From: a virus
IMG/VR virus record: IMGVR_UViG_3300037560_000135
Location: 1-48,448 of that record
Reading direction: 5' to 3' (one strand)
DNA: 48,448 bases
The translations under genes were made by a program, and so were the position numbers. Positions 38,931 through 46,983 of the stretch are shown piece by piece. The notes beneath the pieces are model-generated. The model saw nothing but the letters and a program-made list of their open reading frames with translations. It was not told where the DNA came from and did no database searches. How positions within the stretch are numbered: position 1 is the first letter of the stretch; each line of letters opens with the position of its first letter.

Positions 38931-40138
38931 GCAAAATACTGCCAGTATTCGTAAACCCGGGAAATCCAGTAGGTCTTGATAAGCAAATCATCGAGTTGCA
39001 GCAAGTGATCGCACAAGCTACGTTCATTAATGATCAAAACACGGAAGAGTTATATTTTGACCAAGGGTTGTTATTGCCATTAGCACTGAAAAGCGAATCT
39101 AATAGTTCTCCAATTGTTTATTGGACAGACAAAGAATATTTTCCAGCTAAACCAACTGATCAGTTCCGTATCACGAGCTTTTTCTATCAAGAAGACTCAG
39201 CGAATTTCGTGTCTCAAAATGAAGTTAGATATACAGTTAATTTAGTTGTGTGGTTCAATCAAGATAAATATGCTAGGAACAAAGGATACCAGATAAAACA
39301 ATTTCTTAATACAGAATTGTTAACCCTGTTGAGGGAGCATTTGAGCATGGAAGACACGATCACTCTTCAGTCATTTACTGAGAATGAGAATATTTTTAGC
39401 AATTACACGCTATCTGAAGAACAAAAAACAAGGATGAAATATCCTCACCAAGCATTAAGAATCCGATTCCAATTATCTGCGGAATTTGATTGTGGTGACG
39501 AGGCTAAATTCAATGTAGATCAAGCTCCATTACCGCCTCTACCAATACCTTGTGATCCTCCTCAAACGTGGGACGAGTTAGTCGCGTTAATTGGAAGGGG
39601 CTACAACTTTCCTATACCAGATGGTCAAACAACAGTTTACAGAACAGGGGATGCAGCAGACATAGAAGCAACCATATTTGCACCGATCAGAGCAACGAAC
39701 ACACTGAAGGCTCACAATGGATTATCTAGTTGGGATACATTAATTAACAATAATATTTTTGGTAATTTAAATAGGTTTACAGACCAGAACGGATTGCAGG
39801 TTTATGGAGATTTTTATAAAATAGACCATGCTTCAGGGATGGGATGGCACATAGTGGGAGCAGGTAGTGCAAATTTTGATGACGCGATTGATGCGGGCTT
39901 AGCGTTTAATAGCGCAGGATTCAGTGATTTTTTTCTAGCGTCAAGAAGGCAGTTAGAAAGTATTAATAAAGCAACAGGCAACTTTGGATTTCCTGATATT
40001 CTTAATAATGCATTAGGATCATCTACAACTGTAGATAATAACACCTCTCAAAGATATACCACCAACACAAATAATAGAGTATTAAATACACCTAAAACCG
40101 ATGTCTTTTTAAATAGTTTTTGCCGTAAACACTTTTAA
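38927..40138 (+). CDS. Tail protein fused to a DUF1566-like domain
   Basis: The 403-residue protein has two parts. Residues 1-195 are a compact tail-completion-type domain ending in LRIRFQLSAEFDC. Then a proline-rich linker (PLPPLPIPCDPPQTW, about 203-217) leads to a C-terminal domain with YKIDHASGMGWHIVGAG...GFSDFFLASRRQLESI (about 300-345), a DUF1566/Lcl_C-like pattern seen in bacterial surface proteins. A degraded copy of the end of the first domain lies downstream at 40509-40576. This suggests the second domain was added by recombination. It may decorate the virion surface. Confidence 0.7.
   Translation: MSKILPVFVNPGNPVGLDKQIIELQQVIAQATFINDQNTEELYFDQGLLLPLALKSESNSSPIVYWTDKEYFPAKPTDQFRITSFFYQEDSANFVSQNEVRYTVNLVVWFNQDKYARNKGYQIKQFLNTELLTLLREHLSMEDTITLQSFTENENIFSNYTLSEEQKTRMKYPHQALRIRFQLSAEFDCGDEAKFNVDQAPLPPLPIPCDPPQTWDELVALIGRGYNFPIPDGQTTVYRTGDAADIEATIFAPIRATNTLKAHNGLSSWDTLINNNIFGNLNRFTDQNGLQVYGDFYKIDHASGMGWHIVGAGSANFDDAIDAGLAFNSAGFSDFFLASRRQLESINKATGNFGFPDILNNALGSSTTVDNNTSQRYTTNTNNRVLNTPKTDVFLNSFCRKHF
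39454..39517 (+). repeat. Copy A of the duplicated tail-protein sequence
   Basis: The coding sequence for LRIRFQLSAEFDC is about 75-80% identical to 40509-40568. The two copies are 1,055 bases apart and bracket the DUF1566 domain and the 101-residue gene. Confidence 0.8.
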
Positions 40139-40140
40139 TC

Positions 40141-40446
40141 ATGAGTAACATACTGAAAAAATACAAAAAAGAGGGAATAATCGAAATAGGAACCGATAAA
40201 AGAAAACTAGACTCTCCGGAACATGAAACTATTTTCATTGGAATGGACTTTGTTGCCAAGAAGGTAAGCGTACTTATTAAGCATGACGCTATGCAGGGGA
40301 CGCTTAAGAACCCTCACGAACGAACGATAGATGTAGAGTTTAGTAACTTGCCCTCATCCGTTAAAGCGGCTGGGAAAGCGTTCTTTGATGCGATTGAAAT
40401 AGAAAGATTAAAGCGACCTGAATACGTGGGGAGTACAGAGGTATAA
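40141..40446 (+). CDS. Hypothetical protein between fibre and tail genes
   Basis: The 101-residue protein starts 2 bases after the preceding stop. It has a strand-rich N-terminus (EGIIEIGTDKRKL) and ends RLKRPEYVGSTEV. It is a small virion-associated or assembly protein by position. It lies inside the stretch bracketed by the duplication, so it may have arrived with it. Confidence 0.5.
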   Translation: MSNILKKYKKEGIIEIGTDKRKLDSPEHETIFIGMDFVAKKVSVLIKHDAMQGTLKNPHERTIDVEFSNLPSSVKAAGKAFFDAIEIERLKRPEYVGSTEV

Positions 40447-40505
40447 TGATTTTATTATACCAAGAGTTTTTAAATGCACAACAAAAATTGTAAATTAACA
40501 CGCAA

Positions 40506-40577
40506 ATCATTAAGAATCCGATTTCAACTGTCTGCATAATTTGATTGCAGAGATAATGCACGATTAAATCTTTCATA
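40506..40577 (+). pseudogene. Remnant C-terminus of the ancestral tail protein
   Basis: Read in one frame from TCA at 40506, this gives SLRIRFQLSA, an amber-free TAA stop, then FDCRDNARLNLS and a final TAA at 40575-40577. It repeats the end of the first domain of the 38927 gene with substitutions, including the stop that replaces the Glu codon. It is not expressed as a gene; it marks where the ancestral short gene ended. The next ATG follows 2 bases later. Confidence 0.75.
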
Positions 40578-40579
40578 AA

Positions 40580-42469
40580 ATGTCAAAAATAATAAACAAT
40601 TTACCTGCTTCTGTTGAATTTGTTGATAGTAATGGGGATGAACAATCGTTTCCAAAAAACTTAAGTCATACTGAATTTGTCAATTCTATTGTAAAAATCA
40701 CGTCTAGCGCATTCTCAATATCTGTAACAGATATTACGCAAATTACGTCAATAGACGATGATGGAACCCCGGTTGCTGTGCCTGCTGATCTTTCTGGATT
40801 ATATGATGTATTAAAGGGTTTTTTTTTTCGTGATTTAGTAGCACCAGCACCCGGTATGCCTTTAAATGTCGTAGAGGTATTTACTGAGGCTAATTTCGGT
40901 ATTGTTGATCCTGGTGTAAAAATTGATGTCACTCCAGACGTGCGATTTAAATTAATGAATCCGGTTACAGTAACGCTACCTAATATAATAGCTACTGGTG
41001 CCAACATGGAAATCGTCACAACTAGTCGATCAGAAAATTTTATAACCTATACAAATGTAAGCGAGCCGATGTTTCAAGGGGTAGATATTGGAACCCTTGC
41101 CGTGTTTGACACTGTTATAGAAGGAAATAATACGGGATCACTTCTTGATATTGATGGCGGTGTGATTAGTTTTAAATTCCCTGATTTTAATGGTTGGGAC
41201 AATCTGGGCACAGTTAAAAATCTTACTGACTTTTTCGCTCCTGGCGTTGTTTTTGATACTATTAATGGAGGTCTTAGTTTGACAGACTGTGAGAGCGCGA
41301 CTATTGTAGATTGTTTAATATTCGCGGCATCAAATACATTTAACTTTTTTGAAATAGCTGGCAGAAATTCAGGGAATATTCAAATCTATGATAATATCAT
41401 GATTCATGATGCTCTTACTAAATTTTGCCGTTTAGATCCTGGGTTTAATAGTCTTGCTAGATTTGTAATGCGGGGCAATAATGTGAGGCCGGGGCAACTT
41501 TTTGATGTATCAGGTGCTACAGGTACATTTACAGCAGTGGCAGATAATTCAATCGGCGCCACAGGTATAACGAGTGTAAGCGATTCAAGTGGTATAGCTC
41601 AATTTAATCATGCTGGCACCTCTCCTTTGCTTGGCTCAACAGTGACAATATCAGGATTTATTACCAATACCTCATATAATATAACCGGTATCGTATCAGT
41701 TACAGGAGCATCTTCTTTTGAATTAAAAGGCCTGGCATTCGGAACTGATGAAGCAACGGGAAGTTATCTCATGAACGGTATAACGGTAACCTCTGCGGCA
41801 CACGGGCTATCTAATGGTGAAGGTGTAGTTTTAGATGTTGATGGATCAACAGATTATAATGATGGTGGGCACGTAATTTATAATGTACAAACTAATACAT
41901 TTGATGTTGCTGAAGTGTTTACATCAACTCATACGGGTGATTGGAGTACTGAAGGATTAGACCAAAGTAATCAACGAGTATTTTCGGTTAATAATCCAGA
42001 TCAAGACAATACTAAATATGTGGCTACGGCTTTTGTGAACAATAATGCTACAGTAAATGGTGCAATTGTAAATAATACCTTTAGGGACATAACATTTGGA
42101 ACGGGTGGTTCTGCTTTAATTGCAGGATCAACCATGGAAAGATGGAAGCTTATTGATGAAGTTATAGGCATTTTTGAATACACAGGAAATGAACCGTTTT
42201 CAGGGCGTATTACATTTGATGTTACTAGTTTAAGTTCAGGAGGAACTGTAGATTTCCGTTATAAATGGGTACATGATGTAGGTGCCGGCTTTATTGATTT
42301 AGATGATAGTGTAGAGGTAGTACAAAGCGTTGGAGCTTCTTCGGCTAATGCATCGAAAACATTCCCGTTAAACGCAGTTAAAGGAGATCAAATAAAACCG
42401 CAAATTACCAGAAATTCAGGATCAAGCTCGATTACAACACAATATTCAAGCATTTTCATAACCCAATAA
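40580..42469 (+). CDS. Beta-rich virion appendage/fibre candidate
   Basis: The 629-residue protein is rich in Gly, Asn, Thr and Ile with repeating strand patterns (about 110-345 suggests a parallel beta-helix). The middle (about 345-440) has Ig-like segments, and a C-terminal region (about 500-629) resembles a trimerising or virion-attachment domain of beta type. A receptor-binding or surface decoration role is inferred. Host specificity may be set jointly with the BspA-repeat protein. Confidence 0.6.
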   Translation: MSKIINNLPASVEFVDSNGDEQSFPKNLSHTEFVNSIVKITSSAFSISVTDITQITSIDDDGTPVAVPADLSGLYDVLKGFFFRDLVAPAPGMPLNVVEVFTEANFGIVDPGVKIDVTPDVRFKLMNPVTVTLPNIIATGANMEIVTTSRSENFITYTNVSEPMFQGVDIGTLAVFDTVIEGNNTGSLLDIDGGVISFKFPDFNGWDNLGTVKNLTDFFAPGVVFDTINGGLSLTDCESATIVDCLIFAASNTFNFFEIAGRNSGNIQIYDNIMIHDALTKFCRLDPGFNSLARFVMRGNNVRPGQLFDVSGATGTFTAVADNSIGATGITSVSDSSGIAQFNHAGTSPLLGSTVTISGFITNTSYNITGIVSVTGASSFELKGLAFGTDEATGSYLMNGITVTSAAHGLSNGEGVVLDVDGSTDYNDGGHVIYNVQTNTFDVAEVFTSTHTGDWSTEGLDQSNQRVFSVNNPDQDNTKYVATAFVNNNATVNGAIVNNTFRDITFGTGGSALIAGSTMERWKLIDEVIGIFEYTGNEPFSGRITFDVTSLSSGGTVDFRYKWVHDVGAGFIDLDDSVEVVQSVGASSANASKTFPLNAVKGDQIKPQITRNSGSSSITTQYSSIFITQ

Positions 42470-42491
42470 TTAAAAATCATATACTATTATT

Positions 42492-42860
42492 ATGATCACA
42501 ATACTAATGGCACTATTACAAGCAACAAAAGCTATTCAACAAGGAATTAATCCTCAAATATTTCAAATGATCATGTTTATTGTAGGTGTGATTTTTACTA
42601 TCATAGGTTATTTAATAACTGCTAATCTTAAACAGATGAAGACTGATGCTAAGGAAAAGAACGATGTACAAGATAACCGTTTGAATTCTCATAGCGCGGA
42701 TCTAAAACAACTCAATTCGGAAGTTGTGAAAAACGCTACAGCACTACAAGCTAACAAAGAAAATGATATTTCAAGTAGAGAAATGTTCAAAGAACTTTTG
42801 AAGGCAGAATTGAAACCGATTCATAACGATTTAATGGAACTTAAACGAAGAATAAAATGA
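42492..42860 (+). CDS. Membrane protein with a coiled coil, XhlA-like
   Basis: The 122-residue protein has one membrane segment (about 24-45, FQMIMFIVGVIFTIIGYLIT), then a long coiled coil (about 50-122). This shape matches XhlA-like lysis accessory proteins, and the endolysin follows. It may assist the holin. A structural membrane role is an alternative. Confidence 0.6.
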   Translation: MITILMALLQATKAIQQGINPQIFQMIMFIVGVIFTIIGYLITANLKQMKTDAKEKNDVQDNRLNSHSADLKQLNSEVVKNATALQANKENDISSREMFKELLKAELKPIHNDLMELKRRIK

Positions 42861-42938
42861 AAAGGGGAGACTTGGGAATTTACAGAGATACGTTTACTTT
42901 GATAAGATAAAAGAATTTTTCATTAGCGTACTACATTT

Positions 42939-43562
42939 ATGAAAAGCGAAGATAAAGGATATTTATGGTTACTAGATCCTGGTCACGGAGGCATTGATGC
43001 GGACGGAAATTACACCACTGGATTGAAAAAAATGTATGATCATGGTGATTTCAAGATTTATGAAGGTAATATTAATCGAGTGATTACGAAGATTTTAGTT
43101 AAAATGCTGAAGCAAGCTAACATAAGGCACGTAGTTATTCCTGATCCAATACAAGACACGCCCTTGAAAAAACGTGTTGATATTGCTGATGAATATTACA
43201 GACTCAATAAGGATGCTATATTTTTATCAATACATAGTAACGCGGGCGGTGGGCATGGAAATGAAATCTACACGTCACCAGGTCAAACTAAAAGCGACAA
43301 AGTAGCACAAATTTTCTGTGAGATGTATAGAAAAATGTTGCCTTACATACGTTTTAGAAACGACTTTAGCGACCATGACGATGATAAAGAAGCTCCTTTT
43401 TATGTTCTAAGAAAAACGGATTGTCCAGCAGTGTTGGTTGAAAATGGATTTTTTGACAATAGAAAAGAAGCTGATTTTCTACGTAGTACAAAAGGACAGA
43501 TTGCATATGCTGAAGTGTTATTCGAATCGATTAAATCAGTAGAAGAACTTAAACCAATATAG
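42939..43562 (+). CDS. N-acetylmuramoyl-L-alanine amidase (endolysin)
   Basis: The 207-residue protein is an Amidase_3 domain alone. The zinc ligands and catalytic residues are in place: LDPGHGG (His16), YEGNIN (Glu42), LSIHSNA (His99) and LVENGFF (Glu168). It cuts the bond between N-acetylmuramic acid and L-alanine in peptidoglycan. No signal peptide is visible, so it needs a holin for export. Confidence 0.92.
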   Translation: MKSEDKGYLWLLDPGHGGIDADGNYTTGLKKMYDHGDFKIYEGNINRVITKILVKMLKQANIRHVVIPDPIQDTPLKKRVDIADEYYRLNKDAIFLSIHSNAGGGHGNEIYTSPGQTKSDKVAQIFCEMYRKMLPYIRFRNDFSDHDDDKEAPFYVLRKTDCPAVLVENGFFDNRKEADFLRSTKGQIAYAEVLFESIKSVEELKPI

Positions 43563-43564
43563 TC

Positions 43565-43762
43565 ATGTATGAACGATTATTTAAAAGCAAGAAGTCAACA
43601 GCTATTGCAGTAGGTGTTTTACTATCGTGTTTGGCGTTAGTGTACTTTGAAAAAGCAACATTCGACCAGGTCGTTTATGGTGCTCCTGTTATTTTATTTT
43701 TCTTATTCAAAAAAGATGTTACGAAACCTGATAATTCTGACGATTACATTTCTCCTAAGTAG
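43565..43762 (+). CDS. Holin candidate
   Basis: The 65-residue protein has a short basic N-terminus and two hydrophobic segments (about 11-27 and 36-49), and a charged tail, consistent with a small class II-type holin. It directly follows the endolysin and overlaps the putative spanin. The call rests on size, topology and context. Confidence 0.6.
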   Translation: MYERLFKSKKSTAIAVGVLLSCLALVYFEKATFDQVVYGAPVILFFLFKKDVTKPDNSDDYISPK

Positions 43763-44180
43763 CTGTTCCGTTAACCAACATTTAAAGAGATCAAAAAGGC
43801 AGCTGGACAAAGCTATTGAAAAAGGCTATGTTCTGAAGATAGATAGCGTGTATGTAAACGATACTACTTACATACCTAAAATTGAGCACGACACGACTTT
43901 TTTGTTCAAACGAGGTGATACTATCGAAGTTGAAAGAGAGCGTCTCAGATACAAAATAATACGCGATATACGAACAGATTCTATCTTCATTGATGTTGAG
44001 TGCAAAGCTGACACGATAATCAAAGAAGTGCTAGTGGAAGTTATTTGTGACCCGATCTACATAAAAGAGACATTGCTTGAGCATTTCGGAATCAAAAAGA
44101 CTTGGCAAAAAATACTATTCTTCATTACGATCATAGGGTTTATTATAATCTTGCTCGTGCGTAATATACGATCAAAGTAA
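43716..44180 (+). CDS. Unimolecular spanin candidate (lipoprotein plus C-terminal membrane segment)
   Basis: The 154-residue product starts at the ATG at 43716; an in-frame ATG at 43647 would put a second hydrophobic stretch before the signal. It has a lipoprotein signal ending LLSSC (Cys17), a periplasmic beta/coil region with many acidic residues (about 20-125), and a C-terminal membrane segment (about 132-149, ILFFITIIGFIIILLV). An outer-membrane lipid anchor and an inner-membrane span in one chain is the hallmark of u-spanins such as T1 gp11, which fuse the two membranes at lysis. It overlaps the holin gene by 47 bases. Confidence 0.72.
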   Translation: MLRNLIILTITFLLSSCSVNQHLKRSKRQLDKAIEKGYVLKIDSVYVNDTTYIPKIEHDTTFLFKRGDTIEVERERLRYKIIRDIRTDSIFIDVECKADTIIKEVLVEVICDPIYIKETLLEHFGIKKTWQKILFFITIIGFIIILLVRNIRSK

Positions 44181-44211
44181 CAAGTAAATCTAAAAATATA
44201 TTCTACATAGT

Positions 44212-44243
44212 TTTGTATTTGATGTAAAACCTTTGTATTATTG
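44212..44243 (+). promoter_or_regulatory. Phage promoter TTTGTA-N18-TATTATTG (P4)
   Basis: TTTGTA (44212-44217), 18 bases and TATTATTG (44236-44243), followed by TGTCGAACAAACAAACAATAATC and ATG at 44267. It drives the early block recT-yqaJ-queE-folE-queC-queF-dpdA, for which no other promoter is seen. Confidence 0.8.
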
Positions 44244-44266
44244 TGTCGAACAAACAAACAATAATC

Positions 44267-44983
44267 ATGGTAGGTATCGAACAATTGAAAAAGGATGATG
44301 AAATATTGATTTCATTTCCACCAGGATCGCCACACGTAGCGCGTAAATTCATCAAATCCAACAAAGACAAAACAAAAGTTCAAGTTAGAGAAGAGAAAGG
44401 ACGCTTGATGTGGTACAGTGCTGAATTTATTAGTGAAGAAACTAATGAATCTAGCATTGATGACAGAGAAAAATTATGGGATGGCGTTCCTCTTGAGCAA
44501 CCATCACTCGATAAAGAGTCTGAAGCAGCGCAAAAAGAGCTAGACAAAATCAAAGAGCTAAAGAACAGTGACAACCACGTCAAAAAGAAAGTCACTAAAA
44601 AGCATCAAATCATTTCGCTAATCAAAGAAGCGAAATCGAATAAAGAAATTTGCTCGAAAGTTGGATGTGATTCTGGCTATGTTAGCGATGTTAGATTAGC
44701 ACTTCACAAAGCAGGTGAGATCAGTGATGAAATATACAACGTTAGACATGGCGGAAAATCAGTGTCTTATGAATTCGACTATAAGAAAGGCGATAAAGTA
44801 AAAGTATTTGCAGACGGAGAAGAGCGAATCGGATATGTTGCTCCTCATGAAAAGCGAAGTAGCAAAATTCAATTCTTTGTACGAGTAGTCGGATTTACAG
44901 AATTGTTTCTCTTCAGTAGATCGACTGGAATTGTAAAAGAGCACAACGCGGAAGAGGTTTACTTAATCACTAGCAAAAAATAA
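44267..44983 (+). CDS. DNA-binding protein with HTH-like middle domain
   Basis: The 238-residue protein has an SH3-like or Tudor-like N-terminal barrel (about 12-50; ISFPPGSPHVARKFI), a Lys/Glu-rich linker, an HTH (about 113-150; KKHQIISLIKEAKSNKEICSKVGCDSGYVSDVRLAL) and a C-terminal barrel (about 175-235; KKGDKVKVFADGEERIGYVAPHEKRSS). The HTH suggests regulation of, or recruitment to, DNA. It is the first gene after P4, next to recombination genes. Confidence 0.6.
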   Translation: MVGIEQLKKDDEILISFPPGSPHVARKFIKSNKDKTKVQVREEKGRLMWYSAEFISEETNESSIDDREKLWDGVPLEQPSLDKESEAAQKELDKIKELKNSDNHVKKKVTKKHQIISLIKEAKSNKEICSKVGCDSGYVSDVRLALHKAGEISDEIYNVRHGGKSVSYEFDYKKGDKVKVFADGEERIGYVAPHEKRSSKIQFFVRVVGFTELFLFSRSTGIVKEHNAEEVYLITSKK

Positions 44984-44984
44984 A

Positions 44985-45806
44985 ATGGCAGATTTAACAA
45001 AAAACGACATTATTGAAAATGTCGTGAAGAAGCTTTCGAAATACAACAATACTCACGTAAACTCATATGGTGGTTATTTGATTAAATTACTCGAGGAAAA
45101 AGACAGAGATGGCGTGTTGAAAAACAAGTGGATGTTCTACAAAACAGCATCAAATTTAGTTCACTTGTTTGAAGCTGTAAACGCTGAAGGGCTAGTATTT
45201 GACGGTAAGCACGTCACTTTAATTGCAAGAGGTATAAACTACGATTATGTAGCGTATAAAAACAAGATGCTTGCAACCTACCCTGAATCACAAATTGACG
45301 TGTCATTAGTGTATAAAGGCGACACATTTAGCTTCAGAAAAGAAAGCGGGAAAGTGATTTATACGCACAAGATCAAAGACCCTTTTGTCAACTTAGATAA
45401 AGAGATTATAGGAGGTTACTGTGTGATCAAAAACAGTAGAGGCGAGTTTCTTACAAATATGTCTTTGGCTGAAATCAACAAAAGCAAGGCAATTGCCCAA
45501 ACTAAAGATATATGGGATAAGTGGTTTCCTCAAATGTGTAAAAAAACAGTAGTGAAAAAAGGTTGCTCAGATCATTTTGACGATTTATATAAAGGAATCA
45601 ATGAGATGGACAACGAGCAAAACGATATCACTATAGATCCAAACCTCTCTCCAGAGAAGCTAGTAATGGACAGAGTGATTGAAGCACTCGATTTGTATCA
45701 AGGCGAAGACTTGGAAGAGATTCGAACAATGTGTAACGATAAAGCGAAAGCGAAAGAATTTACTGTTGAGTTTGGCGAAAACATCTTAAAACAATTAGGA
45801 GTATGA
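44985..45806 (+). CDS. recT: RecT-type single-strand annealing protein
   Basis: The 273-residue protein matches RecT/RedBeta-superfamily order: VSLVYKGDTFSFRKESGKVIYTHKI (about 106-130), GGYCVIKNSRGEFLTNMSLAEINKSK (about 144-169), and WDKWFPQMCKKTVVKKGC (about 178-195). It anneals single strands in phage recombination. It is coupled to the YqaJ exonuclease downstream (ATGA). Confidence 0.9.
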   Translation: MADLTKNDIIENVVKKLSKYNNTHVNSYGGYLIKLLEEKDRDGVLKNKWMFYKTASNLVHLFEAVNAEGLVFDGKHVTLIARGINYDYVAYKNKMLATYPESQIDVSLVYKGDTFSFRKESGKVIYTHKIKDPFVNLDKEIIGGYCVIKNSRGEFLTNMSLAEINKSKAIAQTKDIWDKWFPQMCKKTVVKKGCSDHFDDLYKGINEMDNEQNDITIDPNLSPEKLVMDRVIEALDLYQGEDLEEIRTMCNDKAKAKEFTVEFGENILKQLGV

Positions 45807-46423
45807 TCATTCACGAAATGGATCAAGGATCGGACGAATGGAGAGAAGTTCGAATGGGTAAAATTACCGCTTCAATTGTTTCAACTCTTCTAGTAAACGG
45901 AAAATCAAACATTCTAGGAGTTGGAGCATATACTGAAATGAGGAAGTTGGTTGAAGAGCGTATTACAAAGGTTCCTAGAAAAAGCTTTAAAGCAGCATCA
46001 ACAGATTGGGGTCATGACAACGAGCCTCTAGCAAGAAAGCACTATGAAAGATTGAACTTTCAAAAAGTTGAAGAAGTTGGATTCTGTGAAATGAATGAAT
46101 GGATTGGTTGCAGTCCTGACGGATTAGTTGGTAGAAAGAAAGGGACAGAAATCAAGTGCCTGCCAACACAGCATATTGAAATACTAGATACTGGAGCATG
46201 CAAAGACCTTGATAAATTCAAGATCCAATGCCAATTTAGCTTATGGGTTACTAAATATTTAGTGTGGGATTTGTGTTTCTATCATGATAGTTTTCCAGAT
46301 CACTTGAAAATGATCATCATGCCTCAATATCCTGACAAAGCACTACACGCTAAATTCGAAGAGCGTACAGATATTTTTATAAAGGAAGCTCTTCAAATGG
46401 AGAGCAGATTACTTAATAGATAA
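45803..46423 (+). CDS. YqaJ-type 5'-3' exonuclease
   Basis: The 206-residue protein has the YqaJ/lambda exonuclease layout: QGSDEWREVRMGKITAS (8-24), GHDNEPLARKHYE (about 69-81), then the active-site SPDGLVG...GTEIKCLP (Asp about 108, Glu about 118, Lys 120). It resects DNA ends to give the single strands used by RecT. It overlaps recT. Confidence 0.92.
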   Translation: MIIHEMDQGSDEWREVRMGKITASIVSTLLVNGKSNILGVGAYTEMRKLVEERITKVPRKSFKAASTDWGHDNEPLARKHYERLNFQKVEEVGFCEMNEWIGCSPDGLVGRKKGTEIKCLPTQHIEILDTGACKDLDKFKIQCQFSLWVTKYLVWDLCFYHDSFPDHLKMIIMPQYPDKALHAKFEERTDIFIKEALQMESRLLNR

Positions 46424-46427
46424 GACG

Positions 46428-46823
46428 ATGGATGAGAAAGAATTAAAAGCGCAGATAAGAAAGAAATTCAAGAGCGTAGAACGGTTTTGTATAATTGTTA
46501 GAATGAAGTATAACAAGTTCCAAAACATGCTCAGAGACGACAACGATGTGAAGCGGAAGTCTAACATAATGGAGTTGGAATCATTGTATTTGAGCACAAA
46601 CAATGAGACGTTACCAAATGAAATTGATGACGACTTACGGAAGCTCATCAAAACAAAAATCTACACTAAATATGATAACGTGAAAGATTTTTCAGACTCT
46701 TCTGGAATATCTACTACGATTGTAAGCAATATCATAAGGAAAAAATCGGTGTATTTTACAGAATCAACGAGGAAAATATGTTCAATTTTAAATATTGCCT
46801 ATGACCACGAGACAACTTCATAA
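46428..46823 (+). CDS. XRE-like HTH regulator
   Basis: The 131-residue protein has two helical parts of similar size (about 8-50 and 68-118). The second reads as an XRE-type HTH (IKTKIYTKYDNVKDFSDSSGISTTIVSNIIRKKSVYFTE). A duplicated or dimer-like repressor is possible. It overlaps the next gene by 23 bases. It may control the P4 operon. Confidence 0.6.
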   Translation: MDEKELKAQIRKKFKSVERFCIIVRMKYNKFQNMLRDDNDVKRKSNIMELESLYLSTNNETLPNEIDDDLRKLIKTKIYTKYDNVKDFSDSSGISTTIVSNIIRKKSVYFTESTRKICSILNIAYDHETTS

Positions 46824-46983
46824 CATAAGGAGTGTGCTAGAATCTCACACTTCAAAGAAATCAAGCAAAGCACACCTTAAAAGCTTGCGCGATGTGTACA
46901 CAGAAATAATGATTAGGAATAGAGTAGAAACTAAATTTTTCAATTTAAACAAACAATTTAATGAACCAACTGAAAATCAGTGA
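46801..46983 (+). CDS. Small basic protein
   Basis: The 60-residue basic helical protein starts at the ATG at 46801. It overlaps queE by 23 bases. No family is recognised. Confidence 0.5.
   Translation: MTTRQLHNIRSVLESHTSKKSSKAHLKSLRDVYTEIMIRNRVETKFFNLNKQFNEPTENQ

Noticed and set aside
42857-42910. 17-codon ORF after the XhlA-like gene
   Set aside because: It is too short to support and has no conserved features, although it overlaps the upstream stop by ATGA.
46428-46823. Lysogeny repressor and temperate lifestyle
   Set aside because: The HTH protein alone is not enough: no integrase, excisionase partner or operator array was recognised.
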